Assembly: GCF_022458985.1 (NCBI RefSeq)
Contig: NC_061782.1
Span: forward strand, 6,651,672-6,715,671
Direction: 5' to 3'
Origin: Mugil cephalus
Taxonomy: Eukaryota > Chordata > Actinopteri > Mugiliformes > Mugilidae
Length of the DNA: 64,000 bases
The position numbers and the translations under genes are program-made. The notes under the pieces are model-generated. The model had not been told where the DNA came from, searched no databases, and saw only the letters and a program-made list of their open reading frames with translations. Each line of letters opens with the position of its first letter. Within the stretch, counting starts at the first letter, position 1. Below, in pieces: positions 12,185-23,500 of the stretch.

Positions 12185-13277
12185 AGTGGTCATCTGCAAC
12201 GTCATCTTTATTTATTTAGGCCAATCCTGCACATCCTAAAGATCGCCTTCCACCACAGTCAAATTTTTAACTTGTTACTTTGAACTTTGGGCTTTTTCTC
12301 CCCATCTCATAATAATGCAGACGTTGAAACATTAAGTGCACAACACAGCTACGGTTTAAATGAGCTACTGATTGATTCAGGACATGTCAGGCTTGATGCA
12401 ATAACCCCACCTCACGTTATCTTCCCAGACAGTTCACCCTCCGTCTGTTCCCATGGAGTTTTTTTTTATTTTTTTTTTTATATTGCTATTTATTCCGAAC
12501 ACACCACGGCCGTTACTGCTGCCAGAAATCTAAATCATATATCAGCCTGTAATGGGAAAACAAACCAGAGACTCAGCACATGGGTCCCAGAGTGGCACTG
12601 GCCATAATGAGTAATAAGTTCATGTGAAGAAAGAAACGGTAAGGATAGATGAATTTTGGCCACCAGAAATTAAATACTCACATGCCTAAACAGACAGTAG
12701 GTGTAACTATTCATCTGGTCTGTCACAGTTTGCCCAGGTAATTATAAAGAGTGGTACGCAGTGGCTGCTTGATTTCTTAAACTTTTTTTAATGCAAAAGA
12801 TATTCATATACAAATGATATAAATGAATGCTGTAGTTGGACGAGGCTGATAATGGTACTGGGTGATTGAAACAAAAGCCATAGACTGACACAGTGAGTCT
12901 GCAGAAAAGCTTCAGTGCCCAATGGCACACATTCCTCAAGTTGCTTGAACTCTACAGGAGGCTATGAACACCATTCTCTCAAAAAATATTACCCCATGTG
13001 CTGTTTTTATAGGCTTCGGGATATGATTCACGTCACTTCTGTGTTCATCAAACCTTTCGGCGACTCAATCAATCTGTTTTATTTTCCACCGTTAATATGT
13101 CATCCATCCCAAACTCATACTGGTGGTCACAATCTGTTGCTGTGAAGTTACCAATTGTTTTCAATCTGCAATTGTATGTATTGTATGCTATTTATGATTA
13201 ATTTATTTTATTGTGAATTATGCTGATAATTTGTATTGATTTCATGAACCAACTGAATGCATGGCACTGATTTGTAA

Positions 13278-13283
13278 AATAAA
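13278..13283 (+). terminator. Candidate mocos poly(A) signal
   Basis: The first AATAAA downstream of the mocos stop is here, inside a TAAATAAATAAA-like cluster, giving a 3'UTR of about 1.1 kb. The TIR element begins just after it. Confidence 0.5.
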
Positions 13284-13314
13284 TAAATGTTATATTAATA
13301 AATTTCAATGACTG

Positions 13315-13768
13315 ACAATCTCAGTATTATGACCACCTACCTATTATTGTGTGAGTCTCCCATGTGCCTCCAAAACAGTTGTGACTCATCATTTTTAGTG
13401 GGGGACCTCTGGGTCCTATGGGTTGAGGGGAGGGACCTCTGTGGATCATCCCACAGATACTTAATTAGTTTGGGATCTAGTGAATTTGGAGGCCAGGTCA
13501 ACACGTTGTGCTGTTCTTTTTTAGTTGTCCCTAAACCGCCTGCGTCAGGCTGCATCCTGCTGGAGACGGCTGCTGCCATGGAGTTTTCATTGCTCTTGCG
13601 TGGGGATGCTTGATCTGGTCTAGGCGGGTAGTACATGTCTAAGTAACATCCACACGAATGCCGGGTGCAAAAGTTTCCCAGCAGAACAGTGAATTGTTGC
13701 AAGATGGTCCAATGTTATTTACTTCACCTATCAGTGGTCATAATGTTGTGGCTGATCAGTGTTTGATG
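13315..13768 (+). mobile_element. TIR element copy 2, near full length
   Basis: The left end contains TATTATGACCACC and the right end GGTCATAATGTTGTGGCTGATCAGTG, its inverted partner. Internal sequence (GGACCTCTGGGTCCTATGGG; a GGATCATCCCACAGATACTT block; a GAGGCCAGGTCAACAC block) is shared with the other copies. It has no coding capacity, so it is a non-autonomous DNA element. It lies between mocos and the abhd12-like gene. Confidence 0.8.
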
Positions 13769-14585
13769 GCAATTATCCTTTAAAATATCAATATATGACA
13801 GATATATCACTGTAAATCATTTTGATAAACAGTAGGTTAACTACTTCATCAACATTTAAGCTAAATGTGTCATGTGTTAATGATAGTAATGTGTCCATTT
13901 GGATCGGATATTAGATTTTTCTCTACACTAATATAGTAGCACACATAATGTCGATTTGTAAAAGTATGTTTTTATATCTGATCATTTTCAATTCCAGGCA
14001 ACGACACAACAAATATATCAAGTATTTTGGATAATTACATGAAATAAAGGTTGCACACAGTACAATAAAGTTTGTCTTCATTTAAATTAAATATTCAGCG
14101 TGTACTATTTGGTGGAAAATGAAAAAATAAACCTAGACAAAATGTATGTGATCAACATTTTCGTGATTGTGGCTAAATTTCGTATTCACTGTTCCAAATT
14201 TGCTAACCAACGAACATATATTATAGTTTGTTTTAAAGCCATATTGATTTCCTATTTAGAAAATATTGAAAAACAAGAAACAAGAAGTTTGTGTGAAACA
14301 TATAACATTGTCTGAACTCGGATTCCCCCTTTTTTTGTTTGTTTTTGGTTAAAAAATAAACAAAAAAACAATAAAGTTGTCGTGTTGTATTTAAGGTGGC
14401 GTCATTATTAACACTTAGTGCGTTTATACTAAACCAATGAGCGGTTCCACCTTAACAAATCCCGGTGCCGCCTTGTCCGTTTAAACTGAACTTTGGACCA
14501 TTTGAAGCTACTAAAACTAAACCAGACGTTTGAACTAACCCCGAGTTCATTTCTGCTTTTCAGTAAAAGTTACCTACGTGAAAAA

Positions 14586-17500
14586 ATGAAGAGGAGGGCC
14601 GTTAAAGAGAATGAGTCATTCTCGGACACCAGCGGAACCTCGGAGGCTGTCAGAGCCCAGAAGAAGGAGGGGACACCGTGAGTTACCGTAGCTAGGTAGC
14701 TAACTGGCTGATTAGCTCAACTGAAGATATGCAAATCTCGATGCCACTTTTTTTTTGGCAGCTTCATTGCTGAATGAGACATGTTAGTGAAGGTTGAAGT
14801 CACTCTCTGCACTTGCTAAGAGACATATGTATTATTTTATTTACTGTAGATATTTTTGAAACTGTTTTTGTAGGAAGTTCAGGTTTGCCATATATGCTAA
14901 ATTAACTTAGTGACACCCTTGAAACCTGGCTTGTAGCTTGATAAATGTACGTTGACATAAACAAATAATAAAGTTAAATTTAGATCTAAAAGTGGGCTAT
15001 TCAATAATATGTTATTCTTTGTTAGATATGCAAAGTTAATGAGTGACTAAACAATAAGATAGTTCTTAAACAGTAATCAAAACATTTTTATCATTGCTAT
15101 TAGATAGTTAAACATCACAACATTATAATCTAAATAAATACTTATCTAAAATACTTGATCAGAATGAGCAGAGGGGTTGTCCAATAAACCAAAGGTTGCA
15201 TTACATCACAGTATAGTTGTGTGTTCATTGTTGTCATTTTTCCTTATTTTTTTTTTTTCTTTTTCTTAGAAAAGACCTGGACAGTCTGATGGCTTGGGGA
15301 CTAAATTACTTCTTATACGTTTCCCTCCAGTGGTGCACAGAGATCAATCTCCAACTAAAAGGGGCTCCTCTGCCTGATTAGAGAGTTAATGGAGGGGGTG
15401 GGATTTATTGTCCATTAATTGGCATTAGTCTAAATAGCATCCTTTTTTGTCTGCTGTTGCCTCCGGGGAGTAAAGTTGTACTCCAATGACGGCCTGTGTT
15501 CTTGATTAGATCATTTAGTCCTTTTCTACCGTATTAAAGTTTCTACATAAATTCTGCAGACTGGTAGGCACATACGTGGATAAACTTGGTACAGGCCAGT
15601 GGGCTGAAGCCGTACATTCCCGTGGACATCTGCTGCACCGCGTTCACTTCAGTGCTTCTCTGAGGGAGGTTTTTGGAGATTTTTATTTCTCAGATTTTGC
15701 CTGAATGGAGCTGCAGGTGGTTCTTTCATTCACACCCGCTCACCCTCCTCCTGTCACTCGATACTTCGCTACACTTTTGCGAAATCATCCAGGACTGCTG
15801 CGACTAAAGTCATATACTAACTGCTGTTAATAAACATGTAATTTGGACTTTGTCTTGACTTGAACCGGGTAGGTTTAATTACCAACTTTGGAAAACTGGA
15901 CTAGTGGTTAGAAGTGGACTTAGCTGCTTCAAATACCCTCTACATTTAAGTCAGATGGTCCCTTGAGCAAGATGTGTGCTCACAGCTTGTCATCAAAACT
16001 TCGTTAATCTAGTAACTAGTTTAGTTTTAACAAGTATAGTTTCTTGTGGAGCCCTGATATTCATTGAATTAGCTCCAATGTGTAAAATAATTGGTCAGAA
16101 GGTTCAGTAGTTTTCTCTTTCTGTTTTCAGGTCCCACCGGTTGCTAAAAAAGGGCTTACTGGCCCTCTTTGTTATCTTCATTGTGGTGCCCGTCTCGCTG
16201 ACAGGGCTTCCACAATTAATCCAGCACGTTGTTTACACTCACAGACGTAAGTGAATGCCCCATCTGCCTCTTGAAAGTACTGTAAATCCCCAGGTTGCTC
16301 ACTAAAAAAAAAAGGCCCACCTCTCTTCTTTTTCTGTTTGTAGTCAGGGTGCCCTTCTTTGTTGACCTTAGCCAGCCTGCTGATCTCTCCCTTAATCACA
16401 CCATCAACATGTACTTAACATCAGAGGAAGGCATTTCCCTCGGCGTGTGGTGAGTATAAGCCAAGTTAAACCATTTTTTACTTTCCCTAGCGTAGATGTA
16501 AAAAAGCTAAAACCAAAGGACAGTTCTTGTTTCTTAATGATACGTCAGTTGTATCTGTAAGCGTTGCATTGATTTCGGACTGTCCAAGGCACACTGTCCC
16601 TGAAAGTCAGTGGAAAGAGGCGCAGGGGAAGGATTTGGCCTGGTACCAGAAGACTTTAAGCAATGGGAGTCCAGTTTTCATATATCTTCATGGCAACACA
16701 GGCACAAGGTATGATAAATAATGCATTGGTGTTATAGTTGGCCCCTGAAGATGCAGGGAATAAAAGTTGTGCACAGCTAGAAATGTTTGTTGTGTTGCTT
16801 TATTGACTTGTGTCTTTTTTTTTACTTATTCCAACAGGGCAGGCCCCCATCGGGTGGGTGTGGTAAAAGTAAGTGGTCACCTACAAAAACACAGTAATCT
16901 TTCGGGGGTCTGATGAACGAGTATTGGTTGTCATTTTGGTGACAAATAAGCATTATGTGTTGACAGGTATTGAGTGCACTTGGCTACCATGTGCTGGCTC
17001 CTGACTACAGAGGTTGGTGCAAATGAAGATTTATGACGCTCCTCGTAAACATACATTCCACCTATATGCTTCTTTGCCTCCACATTATTGCAATGCACAC
17101 TCTTCTCACAGTGATTTAATGTCATTTTCAGCCGTATAATCGCTTTAGATTAATGTGATTGTGCTTGATGAGTTGTTAGGCAGTCTGAAGATGATGGTTC
17201 AGTTTCAGGTCAGCCTTGTGTGCAAGTTTTTATTTTACTCTGTGTGCCACCTTGTGGCGGTGAAGAGCAATGATCTGTCATTGAGCTGTAGCTAAAACTG
17301 AGAAACTGGCAGGTTTTGGAGACTCCTCCGGGGAGCCGACTGAGCCTGGTCTGACCACTGATGCCCTCTACTTGTACAAGTGGGTCAAAGCACGCTGTGG
17401 AAACAGTCTGGTCATCATCTGGGGACACTCTCTTGGTACTGGGTCAGTAAGAAAAGCATTTTACCAAAGTGAAAACTGTTTTGGATGTATAGTGCACACT

Positions 17501-18730
17501 CCCGATTTTAATTTTAATATACAATTTCTGCAATATTTACTTTTTTTTAATGAGAGGCAAACAAGTGAATGAAAACTGCTTCTCTAAGCAATATACCTGT
17601 TGTAATTAGCTTCTGTTTTTGTACTCCTTTGTCATTGATATTCTAACAACATACCTGACTAAAATGCATTGAGGACTTAAATGATTTTAATAAACCCGTA
17701 GCTACATTAAGCTGACCAACATCAGGAATAGCTGACGAACTAAAGATGTTGCTCTGTGCTTCTATGCAGCGTAACCACTAACTTTGCGGTGAAACTGGTC
17801 GAGCAAGGTAAGTATATCCACCAGTGAAATTTGCAAATAGAACTAAGGAGGCACGATTTCACTCCCCTAATACCGTCACCGCTTCCTCTTCTTCTTTCCA
17901 GGTGTGGTTTTGGATGGTGTCATTCTGGAGGGGGCATTCAATTCAGCTCGACAGAAGATTCCAGTTCATCCTTTCATTTGGGTCACTCATTTATTCCACC
18001 ACTTCTGATATTCATTTCGTGTTTGCTGCCGTTGCTTGATCACGCATAACTTTGCAATGTTTTCTACCTTTCACTTTTAAAGTATTACTGGACCTACCCG
18101 GGTATTGGGTACTTTTTCTCAGAGCCATGGGCGGAAAATAAGGTTGTCTTTCCAACGGAGGAAAAGTAAGCCAGCTAACTATCAAATATTGGTTAGCCAA
18201 TAATATTGTTATTGCTATTAAAAATGCAATGACTTGATTTGTTACTCTGCAGTTTGAAGAAGATGAAAAGCCCAATCCTTTTCCTTCATTCAGAGGACGA
18301 CCACATGGTTCCCATCCAGATTGTTCAACAGGTGTTGTTGGCACATTCAAAATACTTTTCCTTTAATGTGAACTGAGGCAATGACTTCTTTTTTTTTTTT
18401 TTATTACAGCTATAACCGTCTGCCTCCTCTAGGATTATTTTTGTTTAAGGTCAATTAAACTTTCTTAGTTATACTCTCACAGATGTATGAGGTAGCAGCG
18501 AGTGCCCAGAATGCCGAGCGAGTCAAGCTGGTGACGTTTGACGGTTCTCTGGGATATCTACACAACGGCTTGTACAGAGACCCTCACCTGCCTGACATCA
18601 TAAAGTGAGAAAACATTTCACTGATAATGCTCAATGCGATTATACTCCGCTGTAGTGGTTTTGTTTGCACATCATGAATTCTGCTTCATAAAGTTGTCTC
18701 CTTTGCAGGAAGTTTGTGCTGTCGTTGTAA
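14586..18730 (+). CDS. ABHD12-like lysophospholipid hydrolase, 13 exons, 354 aa
   Basis: A member of the ABHD12/ABHD12B alpha/beta-hydrolase family; ABHD12 hydrolyses lysophosphatidylserine at the ER membrane. Exons: 14586-14677, 16131-16246, 16344-16449, 16589-16708, 16838-16868, 16967-17012, 17313-17442, 17770-17807, 17902-17981, 18083-18165, 18253-18331, 18483-18604, 18709-18730. One membrane segment lies at about residues 39-56, followed by R-V-P-F-F-V-D-L and the oxyanion motif L-H-G-N-T-G-T-R. The nucleophile is Ser210 in G-H-S-L-G, the acid is in S-E-D-D-H-M-V-P (Asp296/297), and His334 is in Y-L-H-N. All triad residues are present. The protein is shorter at the N-terminus than human ABHD12 (398 aa) and about equally similar to ABHD12B, so no exact symbol is given. 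The ATG at 14586 is the first in its frame. Confidence 0.92.
15265..15490. promoter_or_regulatory. Homeodomain-motif-rich island in intron 1 of the abhd12-like gene (possible enhancer)
   Basis: This stretch stands out from the AT-rich intron by higher complexity and clustered TAAT/ATTA cores: a GATTAGAGAGTTAATGG block, then CCATTAATTGGCATTAG within about 60 bp. That is typical of conserved developmental enhancers. There is no open frame with splice context. Function is inferred from motif density only. Confidence 0.3.
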
Positions 18731-19180
18731 AGTTGGACCTCATCATCGGAGGCAGAACGCTGATTTCAGTTTATCACATGCTCTATATGTGTCGAACCCG
18801 TGATTGACTTTAATTGTTTATATTTTTATGAATCCACTCTTTTCAATGTATTGTATTAAGAGGATTTGTTCAGGTTAATCGTTTTTACTATTAACTGGTA
18901 ATTAGGCTTTATCACCCCACAGCAGTAAATGCCCCCTCCTGTTGTGTGGGGACAAAGCTCATCTACTGTTTAATACCGGATAATCGGTTTGTTAAACTGT
19001 GTTTAAGTGTCATTTTCAAGGAGGGCAGCTAAAAAAAAAAAAAAACATTCCTTGTTGTTCTGTCACATTACATTTTACAATTGTTGAGCTTTCGAACAAG
19101 TTTAAATAATCTCTGTTCTCAATTAAAAAAATAATGTTATGGAACATTCTGTTTGCTGCATGTTTGATTTGTCTTTTCAG

Positions 19181-19186
19181 AATAAA
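19181..19186 (+). terminator. Candidate poly(A) signal of the abhd12-like gene
   Basis: AATAAA about 450 bp after the stop codon, the first canonical hexamer downstream. Confidence 0.5.
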
Positions 19187-19244
19187 ACAAAACACTGACA
19201 TATTTCCCATATCCACCTACACATCACCATTCAGAAGTTCATTC

Positions 19245-19472
19245 ATTCATTTTCTGGCAGCTGTCACCCTGGACAAGTCTCCAGTCTATCGCAGGCTAAC
19301 ACAGAGAGACAGGAACCATTAGCATCACCAATGAACCTAATCTGCAAGTGTTTGGATGGTCGGAGGAAGCCGGAGAGAACCCACACAGACACAGAAAGAT
19401 CCCAGTCAGCCAATGGATTCAAACCCAGAACCTTCTTGAACCACACCTGTGCCAACCCATGCAGAAGTTACC
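19245..19472 (+). repeat. Dispersed repeat B, better-preserved copy
   Basis: Contains the widespread fish repeat core: 'ccagtctatcgcaggctaac', 'ggaggaagccggagagaac' and 'attcaaacccagaacc'. The ends are not sharp and it may start at an ATTC-rich run near 19240. It is related to the older copy in mocos intron 11. A SINE or LINE 3' tail is most likely. Confidence 0.65.
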
Positions 19473-19908
19473 TTTAGTGAATTCACCTAAAGTTGGTTTG
19501 GATTAGTACAGGTGCATCTACCACTATTCACAGTTGATTTGAAGAACCTTAGATATGAGATTCTTCTGTGAGTTTGACATTGAATGAAACAAAGCAATCC
19601 TGCATGCCCTACATTTATTAGCACATTGTATTTGATTTGGATTTGATCTTCAAAGAAAACTCAAAGCTGAACTACTGCAGCGGTGGAAACCTAGCAGGCG
19701 GTGCGCCATCTTTGTTGTTCTTGGGTGTTGTTCCTCTGATAAGAAAAAGATTGCCAACTTTAGTAAAACATACAAAGGTTTCAGCCAAACAAACATCTCT
19801 TTATTTGACTTTTAAATTAAATTATTAACTTGGAAGTAGAAGTAGTAGTACATAATTACCATCACGGCAACAAAAAATGCAAAGGCATGTGGTATCATAC
19901 AGTTTAGA

Positions 19909-20113
19909 TCAGGGTTTTCAGACATATAGAATAGGTTCAGTGTGGCCTGTAGGATAAATTTACGTTATGAAGTTACAAAAATGACATAGAATCCATTGGC
20001 TGCACTTTTTCTACAATACTAAGTGCTTCTGCTGAGTACTTTGCACAAAAAAACCCAAAGGGACATGTTGACTGTATGTGGCCCCTGGACTAAAATGAGT
20101 TTTACACCCCAGG
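19909..20113 (-). mobile_element. hAT-like non-autonomous element, copy 1 (short, minus orientation)
   Basis: Read on the minus strand it begins CCTGGGGTGTAAAACTCATT and continues with CCAGGGGCCACATACAG. This matches the start of the copies at 21.3 and 48.4 kb. The interior is shorter and diverged. Confidence 0.6.
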
Positions 20114-20344
20114 TTTAGACTATACTTGTTATTAATGCATGAAAAGGGACGCACTGTTCACACAACTTTAAGCCGAATCGTACTGTGAATAGATGTGCTT
20201 GTTGTGAGCGTGGGTCGTGTTTCATGCAGAAGCTCTGTCAAAGGTGAAGCTCAGTACTGGCAGACGGATGACGTGGCTGAAGGTTGCGGGCGAGGAGCCG
20301 ACAGAGTTTCTTTAATCATCGTTTGCCGCATCGCCTTCCTTTCT

Positions 20345-20384
20345 GATTGGACGCCGTCGACCACGTGATCCAAACCAGCCAATC
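20345..20384 (+). promoter_or_regulatory. Probable tm9sf3 promoter motifs
   Basis: About 160-200 bp upstream of the tm9sf3 ATG lie an inverted CCAAT box (ATTGG at 20346-20350), an E-box CACGTG (20362-20367) and a direct CCAAT (20379-20383), in locally GC-rich DNA. This arrangement is usual for housekeeping promoters. No TATA box is evident and the transcription start is not determined. Confidence 0.4.
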
Positions 20385-20540
20385 CGGTGCGTGTGCGGTG
20401 TGCGCCCAGGAAGCGGTACTTACGCCATATGCGTACGAGAGCATCCCTAAAAACTGCCTCTGTCATACAACCAGGAAGAAGGTGGGATAGCCCTGCGAAG
20501 CTAACATCCCCAATCTTTCTGCACACTTTCTCCGAAAACA

Positions 20541-23500
20541 ATGGGATCCCCTCGGTGGAAGGTAGCGGCGGCGGTGTTTCTCGCAATAGCGGGCTCTTTA
20601 TTACCTGTCGACGCAGACGAACACGACCACACGGTAAGACAGGCCGATTGAGAAAAAAGAGAGGAGCCTTGGAAATAATGGACGTTTGTGCTCTGTGCTA
20701 ACTGCTAACTGAAGCCGCGACGGGCTAGCTCCCTGCTCGAAAACACATTTATTAGACATGACAGGACTCGCACGTCGCTTCCCCGGCTCATATACCGACA
20801 CTCGGTGATTAATGAAGCATATATGCATTCAGATAACTTGCCAACTTGTCAGCACTTATCGGCCTTAAAGTGCTCCCGGCTAACGGTTGACTGCTAACTT
20901 GTTAGCACGTCTTCAACACTAGTCCTGTACTTCTTTCTTTGGCTCAAACTCAGTCGAGTTGGTTGCAAGCCAGCTGTGTTTTGGTTGTTACTGCAACACC
21001 AAAACGAACCGTGCTTTCAGCTTCAAGGCACATCTTTATAAATAAACAATGATTATTTGTGGACACGATTGTGCCGACAACGGTTCAATGCTAGGGCCTC
21101 GGTCCCCCCCCCGATGTCCACGTTACTGTAACTGGTTAATAATAAAAACAAGGTGTAATAAGTAGCATTGCATTGTCTTCCTCGCTTAATCCTGCTGTTT
21201 TATGCGGAGGGCTTTCTGGTAAATGGACACTGACACGATTGACGCTAACTTCCTTGAACGTAAGCAAACAGACAGTCATCTTTTTTTACAGCAATGGTGT
21301 CAAACTCATTTTAGGTCAAGGGGCCACATACAGACTAATAATCATTTCCTTTAGTTTTTCAGTGCAAAGAAGAACAAGTAAAATTAGGAGGATGTTTACA
21401 TTTAATAAACATCCTTTCAAAAACATACATATCTTAAGAAAGATAAGTGATATTTGCTGTCTTGTCAGTGCACTTCTCATGTTTCCCTTTGAAAAAATTG
21501 CAGTCTTCTGTGTTATTTGTAAATTCATGCTGTGGGCCAGATTAGACATGCGGGTCGTGTATTTGATACCTGTGTTTTACAGGATGTTGTAATAACTGAG
21601 TGCATTTTTATTTCTTCCCATGCATTTGTGATGCAATAACACCCGACTTTAACAATCAGTAGGAGTGGAAATGGAAGGGTAAAGTTACCCTACGTGTGTT
21701 GTCATGTGTTGTGTGAATGTTAACATTTAATTTAAAAGTCATATGTGACTGACCCGAGTCGTCCTGATAAGAAACCGTGAAACCAGCAGGACTTGCAGAA
21801 CTGGTGCTGAACATCACAATAAGAGTTGCCATGTTTCTCCTCCTCAACCAGTACACAGATAAGGAGGAAGTAGTTTTATGGATGAACACGGTGGGGCCTT
21901 ACCACAACCGACAGGAGACGTACAAGTATTTCTCTTTGCCCTTCTGCGCGGGGTCCAAGAAGACCATCAGTCACTACCATGAAACGCTCGGCGAAGCCCT
22001 GCAGGGAGTGGAGCTGGAATTCAGCGGCCTGGACATAAAGTTCAAAGGTATTCTACCACTTACACTGACATTAGTGTGATAATTTGTCGCTTGTTTCTGA
22101 GTGTCTGCGCCTTTCGTCTTTCTGCACCTAATAAAAAAAATGTGGTATTTATGATCTCTCTGTAGACGAGGTCATGCAGACAACATACTGCGAAATCGAC
22201 ATGGACAAAGCCAAACGGGACGCCTTCGTCTACGCCATAAAGAATCACTACTGGTACCAAATGTACATAGACGACCTGCCGATCTGGGGTAAGTGTGTCT
22301 GGACACGTGTTTGAAACGTTGTCACGTTCGGTTTTACGTTTTCCATAGTTATTTATTTAAATCTCAGCTGATGTGGAGCTCGCAAAAGGTTTGCAGCGAC
22401 AGTTGCATCTTCCACGTCGGTCTTTGGAGAAGTTAAACCAGTTCTTGGTCACAGGTCCGTTCGTTCTTGTCAGCTGAGCAGCGTGGTAACAAAGCACAAT
22501 ATCATGTATCAAAAGTGAATGGATGGAGCACAGCTAGTGTTCGGAATCGGTTGAATTGTGCGGTGTGTTTGTTGTATCGTTAGCTGATATCGTGCCATAC
22601 AGTTATGCATATTCTGTCCGTTATGTTGCTAGGAGGTCACCCTTAACTGATCAGATAAAAAAAAAAAAAATGTAATGCGCACTCCTGATGTCGGCTCTGT
22701 TTAAGCTGTATTCATGTGTGACACCCGGCAGTTAATTGCATCCATGCAACTTGCTGTAATGGTGAATTGATGTGTGGAGTGTTTCATAAGCAGGATCTTG
22801 ATAGCTCAACGTCATTACTATCTGAGGCCGTCCTCCTGACAGGGTGGTTATTCATACGTGGTGGCATACACAGTTTGCAGAGCAGGGCCACTCCTTCAGC
22901 TACTTAAACATAACTAGATGTGATGTTGTGGGAAGTGGGTGTGGTGCTGATGTGTACTCAGACAATGCCCTTGTGTTTCACGTTTCATTCTTGGATGTTT
23001 AATTTCATAAATAAATACAGACTTTGACCTAATGTCCGGTTCGCCGGTGTAATAACTGAACTGTTCTTGGGGCAGTTATTCACAGAAGGCTCGGACTTCA
23101 CCTACTAATTTGTGATTCAGAATAATGTGCACTTTAATATCTTCCTGCACCTCTTACCAAGAAACTGTGAGGCATATCATGAAACTTTTATTAGATGTTC
23201 TTGACGAAGTTGATGCTAATGTGGAAATCAACAGCCATTTCCCTTATAGCACAAACATATTTTAACTATAAATCATGTTTGGCCACAAGGGGAATGACTC
23301 CAAATCTTCACATTAATGTGAAATTACTCAAGAATCTGTGCAGCACAGAAACTGGCTGATTTTCTGGTTTATCACGTGTGACTTTTAGGGCTGATTGAAA
23401 GTGTATGTTTTGCATCAAACTTATTGAGCAAGTTCTAAAACATATGAATACAGATTATGTTGTAATTCGTCGTGTATTACTCTGCGTGATTATTAATGTT

